Shown here: positions 1-8,900 of the stretch, piece by piece
Layout: each line of letters begins with the position of its first letter
Numbering within the stretch: position 1 is the stretch's first letter
DNA from: JBHJGM01 sp964405825
Lineage (GTDB): Bacteria > Verrucomicrobiota > Verrucomicrobiia > Opitutales > JBHJGM01
Direction of reading: 5' to 3'
Length of the DNA stretch: 20,777 nt
Assembly: GCA_964405825.1 (NCBI GenBank)
Contig: CAYOPI010000056.1
Span: forward strand, 1 to 20,777
Notes under the pieces: model-generated
Databases searched by the model: none
What the model saw: only the letters and a program-made list of their open reading frames with translations
Told to the model about the DNA's origin: nothing
Position numbers and translations under genes: made by a program

Positions 1-150
1 CGCATTCTCGGGGCACGAAAGCTCCTGGTCTTTGCCGCCAATTCGATTGTCAGACAGGAGCTCCTTTTTCGTAAAAACGAAATTCTTGCCAAGTTGAAGC
101 GACTTCCCGGTTGCGAGGATTTGGCTGAAGTGAAGATTCAACAGGGCTGA
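1..150 (+). CDS. DciA/DUF721-like protein, C-terminal fragment
   Basis: Frame 1 is open from the window edge to a TGA at 148-150 and gives 49 residues, the C-terminal end of a protein whose start lies outside the window. The pattern of a beta strand (KLLVFAANS), then an amphipathic helix (VRQELLFRKNEILAKL), then a final strand (AEVKIQQG) matches the end of DUF721/DciA proteins. Known DciA proteins load or assist the replicative helicase DnaB in bacteria that lack DnaC. The match rests on recognising the pattern over a short piece, so the family call is fairly likely but not certain. Codon use is less GC-biased than in the genes further right (AGA, TTG and AAA occur). The gene runs in the same direction as the tRNA 48 bases downstream. 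Confidence 0.6.
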   Translation, partial: RILGARKLLVFAANSIVRQELLFRKNEILAKLKRLPGCEDLAEVKIQQG

Positions 151-158
151 GGCTGGCC

Positions 159-189
159 TTGCCAAATCGTCCTCCATCGCCGATATTCT
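159..189 (+). promoter_or_regulatory. Possible sigma-70-type promoter of the tRNA gene
   Basis: TTGCCA at 159-164 (5 of 6 to TTGACA) and TATTCT at 184-189 (4 of 6 to TATAAT) are separated by 19 bases. The -10 box ends 8 bases before the tRNA, so initiation would fall almost exactly at the mature 5' end. The spacing is longer than the optimal 17, so this is a candidate only. Confidence 0.35.
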
Positions 190-197
190 AGCATTTC

Positions 198-273
198 GCC
201 GGGTTAGCTCAGTTGGTAGAGCAGCCGCCTTGTAAGCGGCAGGTCGTCGGTTCAAGTCCGTCCCCCGGCTCCA
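198..273 (+). tRNA. tRNA-Thr, anticodon TGT
   Basis: The 76-base cloverleaf ends in an encoded CCA (271-273). The D stem is GCTC/GAGC (207-210/219-222) and the anticodon stem GCCGC/GCGGC (224-228/236-240). The anticodon loop CTTGTAA (229-235) places TGT at 232 as its middle base, so the tRNA reads ACA threonine codons. The T loop is TTCAAGT (251-257). Two positions do not pair: T247 faces T261 in the T stem, and T204 faces C263 at the last acceptor pair. These adjacent weak spots are unusual but the rest of the fold is intact. The discriminator base is T270. Confidence 0.93.
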
Positions 274-300
274 TTTTTTCTGGAGCCGCCCAAACGCGCA

Positions 301-1902
301 CTAGTTCGTGGGCGCCGCCGTCGAGGTGGTGCTGAAGTCCCTCAAATTCAAGGGCTCGGGCGGCTCGATCGGCGTCTCCGTGCGGACCTTGCGCGGCAGG
401 GTGAAGAAAAAGCGCGTGCCTGCGCCCGGCTCGCTCTCCACCCAGATGCGACCGCCGTGATTCTGCACGATCTTCTCGCAGATCGACAGGCCGATACCCG
501 TGCCGTCGTATTCCTCGCGTCCGTGCAGACGGTGGAAGACATCGAAGATCTTGCTGAACTGCTCAGGCGGAATCCCGATGCCGTTGTCGCTCACGCAGAG
601 GGTCCACTGGGTCTCGTCCTCGTCCACGGTGATGCGGATGCTGGGCTTGCGCGGGCCGGAGAACTTCAGCGAGTTGCCGATGAGGTTCTGGAACAGCTGC
701 ACCATGCGCACCTCGTCGCCGGTGATACGCGGCAGGGGGTCGATGGTGACCATGCCGCCCTTCTCATCGATCTGGACGGACAGGTTCTTCAGCGCCACCG
801 AGACGGCGTCGTCCAGGTCGAAGACCTTGCGCTGATGGCTTTGCGAGGTCAGCCGCGAGTACGTGAGCAGATCGTCGATCAGGCGCTTCATCCGCTGCGC
901 GCCGTCGATCGCGAAGTTCAGGAACTCGTGGCCGCTCTCGTCGAGCTTTTCGCCGTACTCCTTGGCAATCAGGGAAATGTAGCTGGAGACCATTCGCAGC
1001 GGCTCGCGCAGGTCATGCGAGGCCACGTAGGCAAAGTGCTCCAGCTCCTCGTTGGAGCGCACCAGGCGCGTGCGCTGATCTTCCAGCCAGAGCTGGTACT
1101 GCTCGCGCTGGGTAATGTCCTCGAGCACGCCGACAATCTGCTGCATGCGCTTTTGCGAGTCGTGGTAGACGACCCCGCGGGCGTGAAAACTCAGGTAGTG
1201 CCCGTCGTGATGGCGCAGGCGGTAGCGCTCGCTGAAGAGGTGCTTGCCTGCGCGGGCTTCCTGCAACTCCCGGGTGACCCGGCGGGTGTCCTCGGGGTGC
1301 ACGCGCTCGAGCCAGCCCTCGGTGCTGGTCGGCATCGACTCGGGCGGGATCCCCAATATCTCCGTCCCCGTCCACAGGATGTGATCGCGCACGGTGTCGT
1401 GACGGTAGGTGATCTGCCCAATCGTCCGCACCAGCGAGCTGAGCTGAAACAGCAGGTTGTCGCGCTCGCGTTCGGCCTGCTGCGTCTTTTGGGCCTGCGC
1501 GGAATCGTCGCTGCCAGTCACGGAAGTGGGTTGCAACTGGATCAGCAGCCAGTCCGTCGGCGCGCCCGGGTGATTGAGGGGCTCCAGGCGGACGTTCACC
1601 TGCTCTTCGCCCTCGCTCGTGGTCAACGTCAGCTGGCCGCAGTCCACCGGTGTGGGGTCCTTGCGCCAGCCTTCCAGGCCCTTGGCGATGACCGCCTGCA
1701 GCTCACCCTCGACCCGCTTGAGCAGGTCGGCTGTCGGGCGCCCGGCCAGCGGGTTGAGGAAGCGCCCGGCCTCGCCAAAGACATGCACGATGCGCCCCTG
1801 GGCGTCGACCAGAAGGCTCGGGGGCATGTAGCGCGAGAGCACCGCATCGTACGCCGCCATCAGCCGGGTCGGCTCGGGCGCCGGTGGGAGGGGACCGCTC
1901 AT
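301..1902 (-). CDS. PAS-domain sensor histidine kinase
   Basis: This 533-residue kinase has no membrane segment, so it is probably cytoplasmic. It autophosphorylates on histidine and should pass the phosphate to the adjacent regulator. Domains in order: an N-terminal PAS-like region (about 25-125, with LLVDAQGRIVHV), a short coiled coil (about 135-160), a PAS_3-type domain (about 160-268, ending in GVLEDITQRE), and HisKA with the H box SHDLREPL (phosphorylated His296). An HATPase_c domain follows, with an N box near 406-410, DNGIGIP at 439-445 and GTGIGL at 467-472, and then a 30-residue Pro/Thr-rich tail. The dimerisation and catalytic parts resemble phytochrome-type kinases, but no GAF or PHY chromophore domain is present. 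The ATG overlaps the regulator's stop codon as ATGA (1899-1902), which points to translational coupling. The signal sensed cannot be read from the sequence. Confidence 0.95.
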   Translation of the reverse strand: MSGPLPPAPEPTRLMAAYDAVLSRYMPPSLLVDAQGRIVHVFGEAGRFLNPLAGRPTADLLKRVEGELQAVIAKGLEGWRKDPTPVDCGQLTLTTSEGEEQVNVRLEPLNHPGAPTDWLLIQLQPTSVTGSDDSAQAQKTQQAERERDNLLFQLSSLVRTIGQITYRHDTVRDHILWTGTEILGIPPESMPTSTEGWLERVHPEDTRRVTRELQEARAGKHLFSERYRLRHHDGHYLSFHARGVVYHDSQKRMQQIVGVLEDITQREQYQLWLEDQRTRLVRSNEELEHFAYVASHDLREPLRMVSSYISLIAKEYGEKLDESGHEFLNFAIDGAQRMKRLIDDLLTYSRLTSQSHQRKVFDLDDAVSVALKNLSVQIDEKGGMVTIDPLPRITGDEVRMVQLFQNLIGNSLKFSGPRKPSIRITVDEDETQWTLCVSDNGIGIPPEQFSKIFDVFHRLHGREEYDGTGIGLSICEKIVQNHGGRIWVESEPGAGTRFFFTLPRKVRTETPIEPPEPLNLRDFSTTSTAAPTN

Positions 1903-2372
1903 GCGACGCTCGGACTGGGGTTCTCGATGAGGTAGGCGGTGTTGAACCAGTAGTCCACCAGCCGCCGAACCATCACCTGCAGTTCGTCAAAGGTCTGGGG
2001 CTTGCACAGGTAAGTGTTTGCATGCAGGCCCAAAGCGGTCTTCAGGTCGCCGTCTGAACTGGAGTTGGTCAGGATGACCAACGGGATGCGGCGGATGTTC
2101 TTCCCCTCCTTGGCGATGCGCAGCAGCTCCAGCCCGTTGATCGCCGGCAGGCTGATGTCCAGCAGGATGAGGTCGGGCCGCAGCCAGACCGAATTGGCGT
2201 CCAGGGCCCGCAGTTCCTTCTCGGCCTCGGTTCCGTTGCGCACCACGCGCAGCAGGATCCGGTCGTCGCACTGGTTGAAGGCCCGCTTGATCAGCAGGAC
2301 GTCCCCCGGGTTGTCCTCGATCAGGAGAACCGACGGCTGCTTTCCGCCAAATGGCGCGCTCGTCTGCGTCAC
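1899..2372 (-). CDS. Single-domain response regulator, Rcp1-like
   Basis: This 157-residue protein is a receiver domain with no output domain. The acidic pocket is E19/D20, the phosphorylated aspartate is D72 (LLDISLP), the conserved Thr is T102 (ILTNSS) and the Lys is K124 (LCKP). An extended loop after helix 2 and the motif LIEDNPGDVLLIKRAF are typical of Rcp1-type regulators, which partner phytochrome-like kinases. The gene starts with GTG. No ATG lies between it and the receiver core, and no clear ribosome binding site is visible. It ends inside the kinase start (ATGA), so the two form one unit. Without an output domain it probably works by protein contact or in a phosphorelay. It begins 52 bases after the propeller gene's stop and could be read through from that operon. 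Confidence 0.95.
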   Translation of the reverse strand: MTQTSAPFGGKQPSVLLIEDNPGDVLLIKRAFNQCDDRILLRVVRNGTEAEKELRALDANSVWLRPDLILLDISLPAINGLELLRIAKEGKNIRRIPLVILTNSSSDGDLKTALGLHANTYLCKPQTFDELQVMVRRLVDYWFNTAYLIENPSPSVA

Positions 2373-2424
2373 AAAGGCAGGCTACGTTCGGCTTTTGCCA
2401 AACACAAGCCCAGCCGGTCAACGG

Positions 2425-4689
2425 TTAGTCCAGGTAGGCTTCGGGCACTTCCAGCTCCGAATCCGCCGGCAGCAACAGGGCTGGCACCGCCCCGGCAACC
2501 ACCTCGCCCACCCGGCCTGGCTCCAGGCCGCCCTTGCCGTGATCGATGCGCTGGAAGGCCGCCAGAACGGCTTCCTTGACTTCCTCCAGGGTGCCGCCGC
2601 GCAGCAATTGGCTGAAGCGCCCGCGGCGTCGCTCAATCGTTTCCAGAGCCGTCGGCACGATCTGATAAGGGTCGCGCTTGAGCAGGCCCAACTCGTTGCC
2701 CGCGCCACCGTCGCCCGCGTCGGGCGTTTCCAGCGTCAGGCCCACCGGCAGGATGAAACTGCCCAGACTGCTCTCGGCGCTGCTGCGCGAACGTGCCCCG
2801 GTGGCGTCGGCCAGAGCGTCGGCCGTGCGCGATTCCTGCCGCCCGTCGTTCTTGTTCGCGTTGAGATGACTCTTCCAGCTCGAGGTTGCGTCGGAGGCTC
2901 CCGAGCCGTCTTTCACGGCGGCTTCAATCGCCTCGCTCGAACCGGTCTGGGCCGTGCTGAAGGACTCCGGACCGCTCCCGCGCGGGCCTTCCAGCAGCGA
3001 GGGCTGGCTCGTCGTCCCGGCCGCTTCGGCCAGTTCGGAGGCCGGTGAACCGCTCACGTTGGCCGAGGCGTCGGGCGACCCCGCACTGCTCGCGCCCCGC
3101 GGCATCTCCTCCATCGCGACGGCCGTGGGTCCCATTTCAAAGGGCTCGTGAAAATTTTGAGGCGAGGTCGAGGCCACGCTCGGGTTGGCCGCGCGCACCT
3201 GCTGAAAGACTTCCGTCTGCAACGGGCTGGGGGCGGATTCGCCGGCGTCGGGCAAACCGGCGGCCACCGGCGTGGGCTCCGAAGCAGGCGAGGAACTGGG
3301 CGACTCCCACGATGGCGCGGGCAGGGCCGATGAGGCCGAAGACTGCACCGCCGGCAGCGCGCCAACGCTTTCGCGAATGGCCAGGCCGACGCTCTCGCGG
3401 GCCAGTGCGTTAACGTTGATCGTCATCTCCTGCGGCGAGGATTCCAGCGCCTGCTCGATCTTCGAGCTGATGTAGAACAGCCCCGACAGCGTCACCAGCA
3501 GCAGGTGGAACAGCAGTGAGGCCAGCAGACACAGCGGGATCAGCTTCAGGCTGCTTTGCGAATTGAAGAACAGCTGCAGCAGGTGGTTGATCGCCAGAAG
3601 CGCGATCGCCGCCAGCAGCAGGCACACCAGCAGGTAAACCAGCAGATCGTAGTCGATGCGCACCAGCACCTCGCGCGAGGTCGCCTCAAACAGGGTGAAG
3701 TCGTTGCCCGTGCGGCTCAGGCGATTCGAGTTGAAGTACAGCCGAAAACCGTCCGGATGCACCGAGGGCGCGCTCTCGTCCAGCACCGAGTTGACCGGGC
3801 GGCCCAGGTTGGTCGGTGCCTGAAAGTCCCCCTCCACGCGCAGGCTGCGGTAGAGGTCGCGGCCGCCCAGTCCACCGGCCCGCTCGGAGACCAGGTAAAG
3901 CACGTCGCCGCGCGAGGCCGAGACCACCTTGCCCTCATCCCAGATCGAGTTGAGCACGCGCATCTCAAAGGCCGGTCGAAAGGCGATCGGCACGTTCTCC
4001 GGTGCATCGGCCTCGTCGAAATAGGCGAAGAAAATGTTCAACGAGGTGTTCGTGCCCTTGATGCCGGCGGGGCGGTTCGTTGTGAAGTACAGGCCGCGCC
4101 GGGCCGTGTCGGGGGAGGGCGCCACCTCGTCGTAGGTGGAGTTGATGGCCGCGCCGAGGTTCTCGGGCTTGCCCCAGCCATCCTCACCGCGCGAGGAGAC
4201 CCAGATGTCCAGCCCGCCCAGGCCCCCGGGCCGTTCCGACGTGAGATAGAGCTTGTCGCCGTCGGGACTGAAGGCCGGCGAGTGGTCGTTGTAAAGCGAG
4301 TTGACTCCCTGCATGCGCTGGGGCGCGGACCAGGCCCCGCCGATCTTGCGCTGCTCGAAAAGGTCGACGTTGCCGGGACTGAACTCCCGCGCGAAGACCA
4401 GCGTCTGACCGTCGGGCGACAGGCAGGCCTCACGGTTGCCACGTACCCGGTTGACCCGCGCGTCGACTTCCACCGGCGCTTCCCAGAGCACGTGGCGCAG
4501 GACTGCCTCGTGCGCGCGCTGCTCAATTTGCGCGCCGTCGGTGTAGACCTTCAGCCAACCCAGCGCAAGCGCCAGCGAGAGCGCCGCCACCCCGCAGAAG
4601 GCCGCTGCCCACAACAGCAGCCGGCGCACCAGTCGCCAGACGCGAGCCGGACGCGTGGCGTTGATGATGGCTTCGGGCCCCGCGGTCAT
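2425..4689 (-). CDS. Membrane PD40 propeller protein with TonB/TolA-like helix
   Basis: The product has 754 residues. After a basic N-terminus comes helix 1 (about 21-46). A propeller region (about 80-340) follows, with five recognisable PD40 units near 88, 140, 190, 255 and 308 (SPDGQTLVFA, SPDGDKLYLTSERPGG, HPDGFRLYFNSNR), as in TolB. Two more helices lie at about 347-374 and 381-408. Helix 3 contains SLLFH (Ser391-x3-His395), the same spacing as the functional Ser-x3-His in the TonB and TolA helices. Residues about 415-665 are low-complexity Ser/Ala/Pro/Glu, and a more ordered segment (669-754) closes the protein. The predicted topology puts the N-terminus inside, with propeller and tail in the periplasm. 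The gene follows exbD by 21 bases. PD40 and helices are seen directly. A role as energy transducer and outer-membrane partner is inferred. The C-terminus does not look like TonB_C. Confidence 0.85.
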   Translation of the reverse strand: MTAGPEAIINATRPARVWRLVRRLLLWAAAFCGVAALSLALALGWLKVYTDGAQIEQRAHEAVLRHVLWEAPVEVDARVNRVRGNREACLSPDGQTLVFAREFSPGNVDLFEQRKIGGAWSAPQRMQGVNSLYNDHSPAFSPDGDKLYLTSERPGGLGGLDIWVSSRGEDGWGKPENLGAAINSTYDEVAPSPDTARRGLYFTTNRPAGIKGTNTSLNIFFAYFDEADAPENVPIAFRPAFEMRVLNSIWDEGKVVSASRGDVLYLVSERAGGLGGRDLYRSLRVEGDFQAPTNLGRPVNSVLDESAPSVHPDGFRLYFNSNRLSRTGNDFTLFEATSREVLVRIDYDLLVYLLVCLLLAAIALLAINHLLQLFFNSQSSLKLIPLCLLASLLFHLLLVTLSGLFYISSKIEQALESSPQEMTINVNALARESVGLAIRESVGALPAVQSSASSALPAPSWESPSSSPASEPTPVAAGLPDAGESAPSPLQTEVFQQVRAANPSVASTSPQNFHEPFEMGPTAVAMEEMPRGASSAGSPDASANVSGSPASELAEAAGTTSQPSLLEGPRGSGPESFSTAQTGSSEAIEAAVKDGSGASDATSSWKSHLNANKNDGRQESRTADALADATGARSRSSAESSLGSFILPVGLTLETPDAGDGGAGNELGLLKRDPYQIVPTALETIERRRGRFSQLLRGGTLEEVKEAVLAAFQRIDHGKGGLEPGRVGEVVAGAVPALLLPADSELEVPEAYLD

Positions 4690-4710
4690 GAAAAGCTGGT
4701 GAGGTTGGCC

Positions 4711-5127
4711 TCAGCCGCCTTCGGCCGAGGCGTGGTAGGCGATGTTGGCTTCGTAGATGCCGGCCCGGCGGCAGGCCGCAATTGCCGAGGCCACCTGACC
4801 GTGCAGGGCCTTGCGGTCGCCGCGCACCAGCACCTTTTGGCCCGGGTTCTCCTGCGCCGCTTCGGCCAGGGCCGACTGCAGTGCGGCCAGATCCATGCGC
4901 TGATCGCCCAGGAAGTAGGCCCCGTCCTCGCGCACGTTGATCACGATCACCTTGACCGCCGAACTCAGCGTGGTGTCGGTCTCGGGCAGGTTGACCAGGA
5001 TGTCCCTCTCCTGGCGCGCGAACGAGGTCGTCACCAGAAAGAAGATGATTAGAATGAACATGATATCGACGAGGGACGACGTGTTGATGACCGTCTCCTC
5101 GCCGTCTTCAGACCGCGGAATATTCAT
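4711..5127 (-). CDS. exbD: ExbD/TolR family proton-channel subunit
   Basis: This 138-residue protein has a short cytoplasmic N-terminus, one helix (about 18-37, SLVDIMFILIIFFLVTTSF) and a periplasmic domain. Asp21 in the helix matches the essential Asp that carries protons in ExbD and TolR. With ExbB it should use the proton gradient to move a TonB/TolA-like partner. I chose the ATG at 5127 because GGAGGA lies at the right distance upstream. The frame is open to an ATG at 5181, but that start would add a basic segment unlike the family. The start overlaps the end of exbB by 20 bases, so the two are likely coupled. The next gene downstream encodes the propeller/TonB-like protein, the probable partner. 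Confidence 0.93.
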   Translation of the reverse strand: MNIPRSEDGEETVINTSSLVDIMFILIIFFLVTTSFARQERDILVNLPETDTTLSSAVKVIVINVREDGAYFLGDQRMDLAALQSALAEAAQENPGQKVLVRGDRKALHGQVASAIAACRRAGIYEANIAYHASAEGG

Positions 5128-5935
5128 TGCGCTCTTCCTCCGGGGTGGCGTCCTGGGCCGGGCGCGGTGAATCGGCTGCATCGCTCAACTCGGCGTTCTG
5201 CAAAGTGTCGCGAAGCTCGTCGGCAAAGGCGTCGCCCTCCTCTTCGATGGCGTCGGCAAACTTGTCCACGCGGTTGTAGAGGAAGTGATAGGCCACCAGC
5301 GCGGGGATGGCCACGGTCAGACCGGTGGCGGTCGTCACCATCGCCTCGTATATGCCCTGGGCCAGCATTTCGGCGCGGCCCAGACTCCCGGTCGAGGCGG
5401 CCACGGTCTGGAAACTGCGAATCATCCCCGCAACCGTCCCCAAAAGACCCAGCAGCGGCGAAACCGTCGCGATGATTTTGAGCCCGCGCAGGCTCCGGCG
5501 CAGTTTGCCCACCTCCAGCGCGGCGCAGTCGCTCATCGCCTTGTCGACGTACTCGCGGCTTTCGCCCCGCTTGAGCAAACCGGTGCGGAAGACCTTCGCC
5601 AGGGGCGCGCTCAGCTCCTCGCACAGTTCAATGCCATGGCGCCAGTGACGCTGGCCTTCCTTCACGACCGTCGTGAAGACGGATTCGCGCAGGTTCGGCG
5701 GCAGCACGCGCGGGCGGCTCAGGCTGATCATGCGTTCAAAGCTCAGCGTGACCGCCAGAATTGAGCAGATGGCCAGCGGAATCATGACCGGCCCGCCGCG
5801 CAGCAGCAGCGAGAGGATCGAGTCCGTGGTCTCCTGGGCGGCCACCGGCGCGGCGGCCTCCTGCCCCAGCGCCACAGCGGTGCCGGCCAGGCTCAGGCCA
5901 GCCAGCGCAAAGAGAATCGAGGGTCGTGGTTTCAT
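5108..5935 (-). CDS. exbB: ExbB/TolQ/MotA family proton-channel protein
   Basis: The 275-residue product starts with a likely signal peptide (1-24) and a short Ala-rich stretch. Helix 1 is at about 46-68, a cytoplasmic loop at about 70-150, helix 2 at about 152-176 (SPLLGLLGTVAGMIRSF, the family signature) and helix 3 at about 193-220 (ATGLTVAIPALVAYHFLYNRV). An acidic C-terminal tail of about 40 residues follows. A signal-peptide version of ExbB is common outside the enterobacteria. The protein forms the pentameric channel around ExbD. It starts 24 bases after the TPR gene ends and overlaps exbD, consistent with one operon. ExbB and TolQ cannot be told apart by sequence alone. The neighbours (TPR and propeller proteins) favour a Tol-like role. 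Confidence 0.94.
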   Translation of the reverse strand: MKPRPSILFALAGLSLAGTAVALGQEAAAPVAAQETTDSILSLLLRGGPVMIPLAICSILAVTLSFERMISLSRPRVLPPNLRESVFTTVVKEGQRHWRHGIELCEELSAPLAKVFRTGLLKRGESREYVDKAMSDCAALEVGKLRRSLRGLKIIATVSPLLGLLGTVAGMIRSFQTVAASTGSLGRAEMLAQGIYEAMVTTATGLTVAIPALVAYHFLYNRVDKFADAIEEEGDAFADELRDTLQNAELSDAADSPRPAQDATPEEERNEYSAV

Positions 5936-5959
5936 AGGCGGGAAAGTTGGGGACGTGCG

Positions 5960-8900
5960 TTAGCGGTTGCGGTTGGCTTCCTTGAGAATCTCCTCGGCGG
6001 CGGTGGCCTCGAGCGTGCCGGGGAAGCGGACCACCACTTCCTCGAAGCGTTCGGTGGCCTGCGGGCTGCGTCCCTGACGCACCAGCACCTGGCCAATTTC
6101 CAGAATCGCGCGCGAACTCCACTGCGGGTAGTTGTAGTTCACGTCGACCTTCACCAGCTCCTTGATCGCCTGGTCGTGCTGACCCAGCGCAAAGAGGCAC
6201 TCGCCGAGCTGGAACTGGCTGCGGGCGGCCAGTTCGTCGCGCTCGCCCGTGGCGATGACCTGCCGGTAATGCCCGGCGGCTTCTTCAAAGGCCTTCTGGT
6301 TTTCCAGCGACCAGCCCAGCCACATCCGCGCGCGGCGCTGGAACTCCGATTCATCGTGCTCCTGGAGGAACGTGGTGAAGGTCGCCTGGGCCTGCTTCCA
6401 GCGGTTGGTCAATGTTTCGCACTCACCCACGCGGAGGATGGCCTGCTGGCGCAGACGCGTCTGGCCGGGTGCGACCGCGGCCTGCCTGAAGTGCCTGTAG
6501 GCTTCTTCAAAACTCTTTTGAGCCAGGCGAATCTCACCGGCCTGATAGGAGGCGACCATGCGGTGCTCGGTCTTCGGGTAGGCCGCCAGCAGGCGCTCAA
6601 AGGCCTGCGCCGCCGGCTCGTCATTGCCCTTGCCCAGCAGGCACCAGGCCTGGCGGTAGAGCACCTTCTCCAGCATCGAGTCGGGCAGCTCGCGCGAGAG
6701 CAGGCGGTGCGTCAGCTCGAGGGCCTGAGCGTAGTTCTTTTCTGAATACTCAAGCTCGGCCAGCTCGAAGTGCGCCCGGTTGCGCAGGCCTTCGTCGCGG
6801 GTGGCCTCGGCCAGAGCGGCGTACTGCCGGCGGGCCGTCGCAATGTCGCCCTTCTTGCGCGCCGACCACGCCCATTCGTACAGCGCCTGCGGAATGTAGT
6901 GCGACTGCGGATACGCTTCAATGAAAGCCTCCACCGCCGCGATTGCGGTGTCGAAGTGCTCCCGACGCGAAAGCGTGGCGGCCAGGTAGAACGAGGCATC
7001 TTCCACCTTTGGGTTCTCCGGATAGGTCTTCAGGTAGGCGCGCCAGGCCTTTTCGGCATCGGCCAGTTCCTCGGTCTCCAGGTGCAGGAAGGCCTTCTGA
7101 AAAAGCGAATCCGGCGCCAGCGTATGCTTGGGAAAGTCCTCGGCCACCGTCGTGAAGTGGTCCTTGGCCTCGTCGGTCTTTCCCTCGGCCAGCGAGACCC
7201 AGCCCAGGTAATAGGTGGCCTGCGGCAGAAACGGCCCCGCCTTCGGGTGCGCGATGACCGTCTCCAGGGCCTGGCGCGCGCCTGCGTAATCTCCGGCCTC
7301 GTTGCGCAGACGTCCCAGTTCTGACAGCGCATGCGTCAGCAGCGGAGTTGTCGCATGCGCCTCGATCAGATTCTCCAGGGCCTCGCGGGCCAGCGACGGT
7401 TCACCCGAACGCTCCCGCGCCTGCGAAAGCTTCAGCAGCGCCACGTCGACATTGTCCTTTTCGGGAAACTCCCCGGTGAAGCGCGCGAACAGCTCGGCGG
7501 ACTTGTGCCAGTGCTCCAGCTCAAAGGCCGACAGCCCCGCCAGGTAATCCAGCTGGTCAAAGAACGGGCCCTGTGGGTCGGACACCAGCAGCGGCTCCAG
7601 GTGGCTGAAGGCCAGTTGCCACTTCTTGCGCTGCACCTGATACTGCGCGATGCGGTAGTGCGCCTCGTCGGTGTACGGGCCGCTCCCCTGAAATGGAATG
7701 AAGTGCTGGTAGGCGACCGTCGCCTCGTCCTTGCGGTCCAGAAAGTACAGATTCTCCGCCCGCAGGAAGCTGACGTCCTGCGCGTAGGGATCGTTTGGAT
7801 ACAGCTCGCCAAATTTCTCCGCCGCCGCCAGGCTGCGCGCGTAGGTCTTGTCGCGGTTCAGGCTGAAGGCGCTCAACCGCAGCGCGTCGGCTGCCTGCGT
7901 CTGGTTCTGAAAGCCCCCGTGGGCCTTCTCAAAGAAGATGGCCGCCGCGCCGAACTCCTCCAGCCCCAGCAGCGCGTTGGCGTAGTCAAACTGCAGGTCC
8001 GCCAGCAACGCGTGCTTGCTGAACTGCTTCAGCGCCGGCTCCAGCGTCTTCTTCGCGTCGGCAAAGCGGTTCTCGCGCAGGAACGTCTTGCCCAGCCAGA
8101 GGAACGCCTCGGCCGAAGACTTCGGGTGCTTCTGCAGCGCCACAAACTGTGCGCGCGCCTCGTCATGCTTGCCCTGCTCCAGCTTCGAGCGGCCCAGGTA
8201 GATGCCGGCGTCGCCCTCGAACGGACTTTCCTTGAAGCGCTGACGCAGCTCCTGAAAGGCCTTGGCCGCCTGCGCGTAGTCCTCCTGCAGGAAGCGGATG
8301 AAGCCCAGACGGAAGAGCGCTTCGCCGGCGAAGTGTCCGTTGATCTTGCGCGCCACCAGCTCGTGATGCACGGCGGCGTTGTCCAGGTTGCCCAGCTCGC
8401 GTTCGCACTCGCCCAGGAGGAAGAGCGTGTGCTCGTAAATCGAGCTGTCTTTGAAGGTCTCGGCCAGTTGGATCAGCGTCTGCTTGGCCTCGGCGTACTT
8501 GCCCATCTCGTAGCGCGCCAGGGCGCTCAGAAAAGTCACCCGCGCGGTGTAGGCACCCCTGGGCACGAGCTGCGAAAGTTCGTTCACGCTGGCGACCACA
8601 TCCGTCCATTTCTGTTGCTGAAACTGCGCCTCGATCATCCCGGCGTAACTGCGCTCCAGCGGTTCGAGGTCCTGCACCGTGGAGACGGAAATCTCGGGCG
8701 ACTCCGTCACGCGGCTGGCCACCCCCGGTAGCTCGATAAAGAGCCGCTCGCGCCCGCGGTTGACGCTCCAGCGAAAGGCCTTCTCGGCATCGGCCGGGCG
8801 CCCGGCCACCAGCAGGCACTGGCCCCAAAGGTTGTGCACCTGCTCCTGATGCGGCGCTTCGGTGTTGCCGGCCAACTCGGCCAGGACCGGTTCGGCCTTC

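Noticed and set aside
266..288. Rho-independent terminator after the tRNA
   Set aside because: The T run lies in the loop and no T tract follows the stem on either strand.
457..1935. Long plus-strand frame opposite the histidine kinase
   Set aside because: It has no family motif. It mirrors a well-supported kinase with all catalytic boxes. Long antisense frames are expected with strong third-position GC bias.
2425..2682. TonB_C domain at the end of the propeller protein
   Set aside because: Residues 669-754 lack the YP..A...GI.G.V...F.V...G pattern of TonB_C. The transducer idea rests on the helix and context only.
3556..5052. Long plus-strand frame opposite the propeller protein and exbD
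   Set aside because: It spans two clear minus-strand genes and the gap between them, and its product is Arg/Gln/His-rich without motifs.
7331..8731. Long plus-strand frame opposite the TPR gene
   Set aside because: It is a mirror of regular TPR coding sequence. The Leu/Arg/Gln-rich product fits no family.
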